Notes under the pieces: generated by a model | Databases searched by the model: none | Told to the model about the DNA's origin: nothing | What the model saw: only the letters and a program-made list of their open reading frames with translations | Made by a program: the position numbers and the translations under genes | Assembly (NCBI GenBank): GCA_934503195.1 | Contig: CAKSVM010000074.1 | Coordinates: 1-14,946 of the forward strand | Source of the DNA: an uncultured Eubacteriales bacterium | GTDB lineage: Bacteria > Bacillota > Clostridia > Oscillospirales > CAG-272 | Length of the DNA: 14,946 nucleotides | Direction of reading: 5' to 3' | Shown: positions 1 to 5,237 of the stretch, piece by piece | Position numbering within the stretch: the first letter of the stretch is position 1 | Layout: each line of letters begins with the position of its first letter

Positions 1-2522
1 GTTTTGTCGAGCTTTACAGCGGTCGCCTCAACGAACCCTTCGGCGTGGAAGCTAAGCTTGCAGCTGTCGCCCTTCGCGGTCTTTTTGTCCGCGACATATT
101 TTTCGGCGGTCGAGCCCGACGGCGCGTAGACCTTGATTGCGTAATAATACGGAATGAAGTCGTCGGCAAGCACGGTTCCCTTTCCGAGGAAGCGGACGAA
201 ATAGTCGCTGCCGTACTCGAAATCAAACGCGTTTTTGCCGATATAAGTGACGCTCGCGGGGATCGTCACCTGCGCGACATGGCTCTGCGAGAAAGCGGCG
301 TCCTCGATTCTGAGGAGTCCCTCGTTGAGAACCAGATTCGAAACATTCGCAAAGAAGAACGCGGAGCTTCCGATCGTTTCGACACTTCCGGGGATCTCGA
401 CTTTCGTCATCCGCGAGCGGTTGAACGCGCCTGACTCAATCGTCTTCACGGTATCCGGGAGCTTCATCGACGTGAGATTTGCTCTCCAGAGCGCGTACTG
501 ACCGATCGTTTCGACACCTTTCGCGAATTCAAGCGATTTCTTCGCAGCGGGGCTGTAGATCAGCGTCTTCCCGTCCGCCGAGTAAACCGCGCCGTCGTAC
601 GAGGAGTAAGCTCCGCCGTTGGTGAAATTGACTCTCACGAGATTTTCGGGCGCGTTGTTTGACGTACCGCGGGAGAAGAGATTTCCGAACCACTCTCCGC
701 CGCAGACGGTCGTGAGGCTCGCGGGGAGATTTATCGCGCGGAGTCTGCTCATCGCGCAGAAGGCGTAGCTTCCGATCTCGGTCACGCCCTCGGGGATTGT
801 CAGCGACTCAAGTGAGTTCGCGGCGTAGAAGGCCGATACGCCGATCTTTTTGAGCTCGCTCCCCTCTGCGAAGGTCACCGACTTGAGCCCGGAGCAGCCG
901 TAGAAGGCGTATTCGGCGATCTCAGTGACCGACGCGGGGATTGTGACCGATTCGATTTCATTTCCGAAGACCGACGAGCCTTCGCCGATGACCTTCACAC
1001 CGTCGGGAATGACGACATTCTTCGCCGATCCGGTGTATCCGGTGAGTACGCCGTCCGTGATGGTGAAATCGCTGATCTCGGCGACTGTGAGCTTGCATGA
1101 GCCTGAGATGTTATTCGAAGCAGTGGCGGTTATGACCGCGCTTCCGGCTTTGACAGCGGTGACTTTTCCGTTCTCATCAACCGTCGCAACGTTTTCATCC
1201 GACGACGACCATGTCAGCGTCTTGTCGGACGCGTCCTCGGGGAGGATAACCGCGGTGAGAGCCGAGGTCTCGCCGACCCTGAGTTCAAGAGTCGCGGGGA
1301 GAGTGACGCTCCCGACTTCCTTTTCCTCAGAGCCGCCGATGAGCGTGAACCTAAGCTTTTTCTTGTCGCCAAGCGCGTTTGCGTAGGCTTCGGCCGTCGA
1401 GCCGGGATGTCCGACGAGCGTGATATTGCCGCTGTTCGGGATGAAGTAGGAGCCAAGCTGAGTGTCGCTTCCGAGAACCGTTACGGTGACTTTTTTGCCG
1501 TTGTCGGCGACGCAGCCGAACGCCGACGATCCGACCGAGACAAGCGAAGCGGGAAGGGTTATCGATCCGTCGATTGAGAAGTAGATTTCGTCGAAGGCCG
1601 ATGCGGCTATCGTTTCGAGTCCCTCGGAGAAGGTGATCGAATTGAGCTTTGACGAATAGAACGCCATCTTTCCGATGCTTTTCAGCGTCGAAGGAAAGGT
1701 CACCGACGTGGCTGTGCAAAACTTGAACGCGTTTTCCTCTATCGCCGTGACACCCTCGGGAATCTGAAGATCGGCGATAGTCGATCTGAAGAACGAGTCG
1801 GTCTTGATTGTTTCGACACCCGCGAGCCAGTCAATGGAAGTCTTTTTTGCCGGGCAGTAGATGAGCGTCTTTCCGTCAGCCGAGTAAACTGCGCCGTCGT
1901 ACGAGGAGTAAGCTCCGCCGTCGGTGAAATTGACGCTCACGAGATTTTCGGGCGCGTTGTTTGACGTGCCGCGGGAGAAGAGATTTCCGAACCACTCTCC
2001 GCCGCAGACGGTCGTGAGGCTCGCGGGGAGATTTATCGCGCGGAGTCTGCTCATCGCGCAGAAAGCGTAGCTTCCGATCTCCGTCACGCCCTCGGGGATT
2101 GTCAGCGACTCAAGTGAGTTCGCGGCGTAGAAGGCCGATCCGCCGATCTTTTTGAGCTGGCTTCCCTCGGCGAAGGTCACCGACTTGAGTCCGGCACAGC
2201 CGTAGAAAGCGTAGTCGGCGATCGTGGTCACCGACGCGGGGATCACGACCGACTCGATATCATTTCCGAAAACCGACGGTGATCCGTCGCCGATGACCGT
2301 CACGCCGTCGGGGATGATCACGTTCTTTGACGATCCGGAGTAGCCGGTCAACACGCCGTTTTCGATAGTGAATCCGTCGGTCTGACCGTCGGCCTGATTT
2401 GATCCGGGAGTTCCGGACGTGTCGTCGGCATAGATCCTCGCGGGGAGGTTTCCGCCTATCATCAGCAGCGCGAGCGTTCCCGCCGTGGCCGATTTCCATG
2501 TGGGCTTTTTCTTGTTGCTCAT
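1..2522 (-). CDS. Secreted BspA-type leucine-rich-repeat protein with Big_2 domain (3' end outside window)
   Basis: The minus-strand frame is open from the ATG at 2520-2522 to the left edge, giving 840 codons with no stop. Residues 1-32 form a Sec signal peptide: KKK, then a hydrophobic stretch around TLALLMIGG, with likely cleavage after IYA. Residues about 45-385 are BspA/Treponema-type repeats (LRR_5) with recurrent units such as IPEGVTEIGSYAF. Residues about 403-482 are a bacterial Ig-like Big_2 domain (LRVGETSALTA, TWSSSDENVATVDENGKVTA). Residues about 485-790 are a second LRR_5 block, and the last visible residues (ATAVKLDK) look like the start of another Big_2 domain. Both LRR blocks close with a GSTAE-(A/K)-Y motif. 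An AGGA ribosome binding site lies 6 nt before the ATG. Proteins of this type are exported and usually mediate adhesion or binding at the surface; the target cannot be told. A cell-wall anchor, if any, would be beyond the window. Confidence 0.93.
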   Translation of the reverse strand, partial: MSNKKKPTWKSATAGTLALLMIGGNLPARIYADDTSGTPGSNQADGQTDGFTIENGVLTGYSGSSKNVIIPDGVTVIGDGSPSVFGNDIESVVIPASVTTIADYAFYGCAGLKSVTFAEGSQLKKIGGSAFYAANSLESLTIPEGVTEIGSYAFCAMSRLRAINLPASLTTVCGGEWFGNLFSRGTSNNAPENLVSVNFTDGGAYSSYDGAVYSADGKTLIYCPAKKTSIDWLAGVETIKTDSFFRSTIADLQIPEGVTAIEENAFKFCTATSVTFPSTLKSIGKMAFYSSKLNSITFSEGLETIAASAFDEIYFSIDGSITLPASLVSVGSSAFGCVADNGKKVTVTVLGSDTQLGSYFIPNSGNITLVGHPGSTAEAYANALGDKKKLRFTLIGGSEEKEVGSVTLPATLELRVGETSALTAVILPEDASDKTLTWSSSDENVATVDENGKVTAVKAGSAVITATASNNISGSCKLTVAEISDFTITDGVLTGYTGSAKNVVIPDGVKVIGEGSSVFGNEIESVTIPASVTEIAEYAFYGCSGLKSVTFAEGSELKKIGVSAFYAANSLESLTIPEGVTEIGSYAFCAMSRLRAINLPASLTTVCGGEWFGNLFSRGTSNNAPENLVRVNFTNGGAYSSYDGAVYSADGKTLIYSPAAKKSLEFAKGVETIGQYALWRANLTSMKLPDTVKTIESGAFNRSRMTKVEIPGSVETIGSSAFFFANVSNLVLNEGLLRIEDAAFSQSHVAQVTIPASVTYIGKNAFDFEYGSDYFVRFLGKGTVLADDFIPYYYAIKVYAPSGSTAEKYVADKKTAKGDSCKLSFHAEGFVEATAVKLDK
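553..1067 (-). repeat. Internal duplication, distal copy (LRR block of BspA-like gene)
   Basis: This segment matches 1855-2372 at an offset of 1302 bp, becoming 1305 bp after a one-codon difference (EGSS here, DGSPS in the other copy). It encodes residues about 486-657. Over about 210 bp (roughly 644-858) only about five differences are visible by eye, including a run of more than 80 identical bases. Similarity falls off at both ends. Confidence 0.9.
1855..2372 (-). repeat. Internal duplication, N-proximal copy (LRR block of BspA-like gene)
   Basis: This is the partner of 553-1067 and encodes residues about 51-223. The two copies are separated by the more divergent second half of LRR block 1 and the Big_2 domain. 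Identity at silent positions as well as coding positions points to a recent duplication or ongoing gene conversion. Confidence 0.9.
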
Positions 2523-2538
2523 TGAGTTTCCTTTCTGT

Positions 2539-2562
2539 ACTGGTTAGCTTCTGCTAACCAGT
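2539..2562 (-). promoter_or_regulatory. Inverted repeat 1 in BspA-like gene leader (operator or RNA hairpin)
   Basis: Perfect 10-bp arms, ACTGGTTAGC and GCTAACCAGT, flank a 4-base loop. It sits 16 bp upstream of the BspA-like start codon, just ahead of the ribosome binding site. It shares the core GGTTAG/CTAACC with the inverted repeat at 2601-2620, 60 bp away centre to centre. It could be an operator (TetR-like symmetry) or a hairpin in the mRNA leader. Confidence 0.7.
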
Positions 2563-2600
2563 TTGCATAATTTTACGAGTATTTGTCGCGGAAATATATG

Positions 2601-2620
2601 CGGTTAGTCGTCACTAACCG
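2601..2620 (-). promoter_or_regulatory. Inverted repeat 2 upstream of BspA-like gene (operator or RNA hairpin)
   Basis: Perfect 8-bp arms, CGGTTAGT and ACTAACCG, flank a 4-base loop. The core is the same as in 2539-2562, but the two base pairs flanking GGTTAG differ in a pairwise compensated way. A TTGACA on the minus strand (2623-2628) lies 2 bp upstream. Confidence 0.7.
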
Positions 2621-2668
2621 ATTGTCAATAAAAATATCAGACATTCCCCTTCTGATTTCCGCGAAAAG

Positions 2669-2697
2669 ATTTTACCACAAAATCCCGCGCTTGTCAA
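2669..2697 (-). promoter_or_regulatory. Promoter for BspA-like gene
   Basis: On the minus strand there is TTGACA (2697-2692), a 17-bp spacer and TAAAAT (2674-2669). This would start transcription near 2662 and give a leader of about 140 nt holding both inverted repeats. A second TTGACA at 2628-2623 has no well-spaced -10, so this promoter is preferred. Confidence 0.65.
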
Positions 2698-2712
2698 GAG
2701 GGCCGATAAGAC

Positions 2713-2728
2713 TTTACAATTTTGTAAA
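2713..2728. promoter_or_regulatory. Short palindrome TTTACAA/TTGTAAA
   Basis: Two 7-bp arms separated by TT lie between the terminator of the solute-binding protein gene and the -35 box of the BspA-like gene. The position 15 bp upstream of that -35 would suit a regulator site, but AT-rich chance symmetry cannot be excluded. Confidence 0.3.
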
Positions 2729-2735
2729 AAATGGA

Positions 2736-2771
2736 TAAAAATCGTCCGGCGGGGCTTCTGCCCGCCGGACG
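2736..2771 (-). terminator. Rho-independent terminator of solute-binding protein gene
   Basis: Perfect 11-bp GC-rich arms, CGTCCGGCGGG (2743-2753) and CCCGCCGGACG (2761-2771), with a 7-nt loop. On the minus strand the stem is followed by ATTTTTATCC. It lies 20 bp after the stop codon of the solute-binding protein gene. Confidence 0.85.
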
Positions 2772-2790
2772 AAGTGCGTTTACCGCGTGA

Positions 2791-4230
2791 TTATTCCCGT
2801 TCTGTCCAGTTTTTCTGGAATTTCTCCATCGCGGCGAGCGTCGCGTCCTTGACCGACGCCCACTCGGAGGAGAAGCTTCCGTCCTGAAAAAGCGCGCGAC
2901 TCAGAATTTCCATCGACCCGCCGAAATTCGAGAAGGAGTTGAAGTCGAGATACAGCGTGTCGAAGATCATATCGAGCATCCCGGCGTCGCGTTCGTCGCG
3001 CGCGCCCTTCTGCTTGAAGGCGTTGTCGTAAGCGTGCGGACGGACATTTTCGTGCGAATAATAGGCCATCGCTTCCATGACGAACGGAACGAATTCCGGA
3101 TCGGCGTCGGCCGCGACTCCAACAAACGAGTTGCACCATGTGTTGACAAGACTGCGGTAGGTCGATTGCGACTCGTCATATTTCGGCACAGGAACGATCG
3201 AAAAATCCGATTCCATGTCGCGGTAGCGCGTGTAGGCCGAGCTTACGTAGTGCATCATGAATATCGCCCTGTCCTCGATGAAGGCCGAGTGTAGGTTTTC
3301 ATATTTCGCGTCGGTCAGAACCGATTTCAGCTTTCCGATCGCGTCGACCGTATGCTCGCTTCCAAGCTCGGTAGAAAGATTTCCGTTCTTGTCGATTGTC
3401 GAGAGATCAACCCCCGCGCCGGCGAGGAAAACCGCCGCCGTGAGCTGATTCGGCTCATTGAGCATTCCGAAAAAGTCATCGTCGGCCTTCATAAGATCGT
3501 CGTTGTTGAGATCTCGCGAGAGATCCTTCGTCAGCTTTCCGAGATAATCGATCGTCCATTTTCCCGATTTCACGCTGTCATAGACCTCGTCGACGCTGAT
3601 CTTGTAATCTGCGGCGAGCTTTTTGTTTATGTAGATACATCCCGGCGCACAGTAGATCGACGGAGCGATATCTCCGGCCGTGTAATACATTATGCCGCCG
3701 ATCTTGCAGGATTCGTAAATAAGCGGACTCCACCATTCGCGGTCGAGTGAGAGATATTCAAACGAGTTGAGATTCGCCAGAACACCCGCCGACGCGAGAT
3801 TTCCGACCGCGTTTCCGATGACCGAGACCACGACGTCATAGTTTTTGTCCCCGGCGAGAACCGAGTTCCGGAAAGCCGTGATTCCCTCACCATGCGACGG
3901 CTGTTCGTACTCGATATCGAAGCCGAAGCGTTCGGTGAGATATCGGTCGCGGGCGATCAGAGCGTCGTTTATGGCCTCGCCGTTCTGCACCTCATACGGG
4001 ATGTTCTGGTGAATGTTCGGCGAGCCGTTGGCGTCGAGAAATCTCAGAGTCTTTCCTGAGAGATCCTTTTCGCCGAGTTCGTCAAGGCGGTCTGACGGAG
4101 TGGTCACACTGGGTTCGGTAGCCGGAGTGGTTTCGCCGCTCTGATCCGTCGTCGTTTCGCCGCAGGAAAATGTGCCGCATACAAGCGCGGAAAGCAGGAT
4201 CAGTGACATGGCTCTTTGTAAGTGTTTCAT
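2791..4230 (-). CDS. Extracellular solute-binding lipoprotein, probably of a carbohydrate ABC transporter
   Basis: The product is 479 aa. The N-terminus (MKHLQRAMSLILLSALVCG) is a lipoprotein-type signal; the likely lipidated residue is C23 in TFSC, a degenerate lipobox, with C18 as alternative. A Thr/Ser/Pro/Glu-rich linker follows. The body resembles Clostridia family 1 type binding proteins (the region around ARDRYLTERFGFDIEYEQ, then YDVVVSVIGNAVGNLASAGVLANL, and later GKWTIDYLGKLTKDL). An ATG five codons upstream overlaps the GGAGG at 4239-4243, so the internal ATG at 4228-4230, 8 nt after it, is chosen. Such proteins deliver ligand to a membrane permease, but no permease or ATPase gene is in the window, so it is an orphan here. 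The AraC regulator lies just upstream on the same strand. The sugar specificity cannot be read from the sequence. Confidence 0.88.
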   Translation of the reverse strand: MKHLQRAMSLILLSALVCGTFSCGETTTDQSGETTPATEPSVTTPSDRLDELGEKDLSGKTLRFLDANGSPNIHQNIPYEVQNGEAINDALIARDRYLTERFGFDIEYEQPSHGEGITAFRNSVLAGDKNYDVVVSVIGNAVGNLASAGVLANLNSFEYLSLDREWWSPLIYESCKIGGIMYYTAGDIAPSIYCAPGCIYINKKLAADYKISVDEVYDSVKSGKWTIDYLGKLTKDLSRDLNNDDLMKADDDFFGMLNEPNQLTAAVFLAGAGVDLSTIDKNGNLSTELGSEHTVDAIGKLKSVLTDAKYENLHSAFIEDRAIFMMHYVSSAYTRYRDMESDFSIVPVPKYDESQSTYRSLVNTWCNSFVGVAADADPEFVPFVMEAMAYYSHENVRPHAYDNAFKQKGARDERDAGMLDMIFDTLYLDFNSFSNFGGSMEILSRALFQDGSFSSEWASVKDATLAAMEKFQKNWTERE

Positions 4231-4238
4231 AAAAATAT

Positions 4239-4243
4239 CCTCC
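4239..4243 (-). promoter_or_regulatory. Ribosome binding site that decides the solute-binding protein start
   Basis: GGAGG on the minus strand, 8 nt upstream of the ATG at 4230. It overlaps the alternative upstream ATG at 4245, which therefore cannot use it. Confidence 0.8.
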
Positions 4244-4269
4244 ATATATCTCGCGTATTTGATACTCTG

Positions 4270-4298
4270 ATTATATCATATGCGAAGGATATTTTCAA
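4270..4298 (-). promoter_or_regulatory. Promoter for solute-binding protein gene
   Basis: On the minus strand there is TTGAAA (4298-4293), a 17-bp spacer and a perfect TATAAT (4275-4270). Transcription would begin near 4263, giving a leader of about 33 nt. Confidence 0.75.
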
Positions 4299-4336
4299 TG
4301 TACGTTTCGTCAAAATTACTGTACGAATCAACAAAA
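4299..4336 (-). promoter_or_regulatory. Tandem direct repeat abutting the -35 box, candidate AraC-type operator
   Basis: Two 17-bp units begin at 4299 and 4320, exactly 21 bp apart. They share TGTACG, then TC and CAAAA at the same offsets (13 of 17 positions identical). The unit nearer the promoter directly touches the -35 box. Two half-sites on the same helix face next to -35 fit activation by an AraC-family dimer, probably the regulator encoded at 4353-5111. Confidence 0.5.
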
Positions 4337-4352
4337 ATTCAAAGAACTTGGG

Positions 4353-5111
4353 CTATTCCGCGCTTTTCTCATTTGCCCTCCTGTACTCGCTCGGTGACAT
4401 TCCGTACACCTTCCTGAACTCGCGCGAGAACTGCATCTGATCCATGTAGCCGACCGAACCCGCGATGATCCCGATCTGGTGCGGAGTTCCGGAAAGAAGC
4501 TTCGCGGCGTATTCCATCCGCTTTTTCTGACGGTATTCGCGCGGAGACATTCCCTCGCACTCGAAGAAGATGTTACGCAGATAACAGCGGTTAAGGTGAA
4601 GCTTTCCGGCGATCTCGGCGATTCGCGGGCTTTCGCAGAGATTTTCCTCGATGATCCGCTTGACTCTTTCGGTGTACTTTTCGGCGGTCGAAAGTTCTTT
4701 CGCGGCGTCGGGCGAGTGGAGCTTCATTGCGATCTCGGGAAACGCGGTCGATTTCAGCGATTCATAGAGCGGCGAGTCAAAGGTTCGCATTAAATCGTGG
4801 AGAGCCTTTATTTCGCCGCTCAGATCATGGCTGAAAACATTGCCGCGGTCGGTTTTTATCAGGTCAAAGAAGTGGTGATTGTCCGCGCCTTCCATTCTTA
4901 TCCAGTAATATTCCCACGGGTCGGACGGGTCGGGATAATATTCGGCCGCCTCGCCGTAGCGGCAGACAAAGCCTTCCCCCGCGCCGAGCCGCCGACCGTT
5001 ATAGAATCCGTATCCGGCGACGATATAATGCGCAACGTCACAGCAATAGACGTGCTTTATCGTTTTCTTGTCTGGCTTGCAGACCTCGTGCCTTGTGTGA
5101 GTGAGATACAT
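4353..5111 (-). CDS. AraC-family transcriptional regulator, first of two
   Basis: The product is 252 aa. The N-terminal half is a cupin-like ligand-binding domain (pattern IVAGYGFYNGRRLGAGEGF, then DPWEYYWIRMEG, residues about 25-80). Residues about 145-248 are a double helix-turn-helix AraC domain: IAEIAGKLHLNRCYLRNIF, then IGIIAGSVGYMDQMQFSREF ending in the family signature KVYGMSPSEYRR. The ATG at 5109-5111 is chosen over one 14 codons upstream because AAGGAGG (5118-5124) lies 6 nt before it, and because the upstream ATG lies within the promoter -10. It diverges from the GH2 gene and precedes the solute-binding protein gene on the same strand. It probably senses a sugar and controls those two genes and itself. 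No convincing terminator follows, so read-through into the binding-protein gene is possible. Confidence 0.92.
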   Translation of the reverse strand: MYLTHTRHEVCKPDKKTIKHVYCCDVAHYIVAGYGFYNGRRLGAGEGFVCRYGEAAEYYPDPSDPWEYYWIRMEGADNHHFFDLIKTDRGNVFSHDLSGEIKALHDLMRTFDSPLYESLKSTAFPEIAMKLHSPDAAKELSTAEKYTERVKRIIEENLCESPRIAEIAGKLHLNRCYLRNIFFECEGMSPREYRQKKRMEYAAKLLSGTPHQIGIIAGSVGYMDQMQFSREFRKVYGMSPSEYRRANEKSAE

Positions 5112-5117
5112 TCTGTG

Positions 5118-5124
5118 CCTCCTT
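5118..5124 (-). promoter_or_regulatory. Ribosome binding site that decides the first AraC regulator start
   Basis: AAGGAGG on the minus strand, 6 nt before the ATG at 5111. The alternative ATG at 5153 has no such site. Confidence 0.85.
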
Positions 5125-5131
5125 AAAATAG

Positions 5132-5166
5132 TATCATTTTGCCATATAATCATATCATTTTACGAT
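5132..5166 (+). promoter_or_regulatory. Tandem direct repeat between divergent AraC and GH2 genes, candidate operator
   Basis: TATCATTTTGCCAT (5132-5145) and TATCATTTTACGAT (5153-5166) match at 12 of 14 positions and start 21 bp apart. The pair ends where the -35 of the GH2 promoter should be and covers the -10 of the AraC promoter. That layout fits activation of GH2 and self-repression by the regulator. Confidence 0.55.
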
Positions 5167-5177
5167 AGCAATTTCAA
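5149..5177 (-). promoter_or_regulatory. Promoter for first AraC regulator
   Basis: On the minus strand there is TTGAAA (5177-5172), a 17-bp spacer and TATGAT (5154-5149). It overlaps the tandem repeat at 5132-5166. Confidence 0.65.
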
Positions 5178-5185
5178 GTCTTTTG

Positions 5186-5194
5186 TGTTAAAAT
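5186..5194 (+). promoter_or_regulatory. Extended -10 promoter for GH2 gene, weak -35
   Basis: TGTTAAAAT is an extended -10 element (TGn plus TAAAAT). No good -35 is found 16-18 bp upstream, where the sequence is TAGCAA. That is what an activator-dependent promoter would look like, with the tandem repeat just upstream. Confidence 0.45.
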
Positions 5195-5237
5195 ATCTTT
5201 TGAAAACAAAAAATCCAAAAGGAGAATTTTTACTTTA

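Noticed and set aside
45..1386. Plus-strand ORFs (45-434, 247-501, 925-1386) and other-frame minus ORFs up to 1719
   Set aside because: They lie opposite to or out of frame with the continuous BspA-like reading frame, have no ribosome sites, and their sequences are low-complexity products of the repeat and codon bias.
553..2372. CRISPR or mobile-element origin of the internal repeats
   Set aside because: The repeats are in-frame protein-coding LRR units without spacers, terminal inverted repeats or transposase.
2593..2628. TTGACA (2628-2623) with TATATT (2598-2593) as a BspA promoter
   Set aside because: The 24-bp spacer is too long for a normal promoter; the TTGACA-17-TAAAAT pair at 2669-2697 is better.
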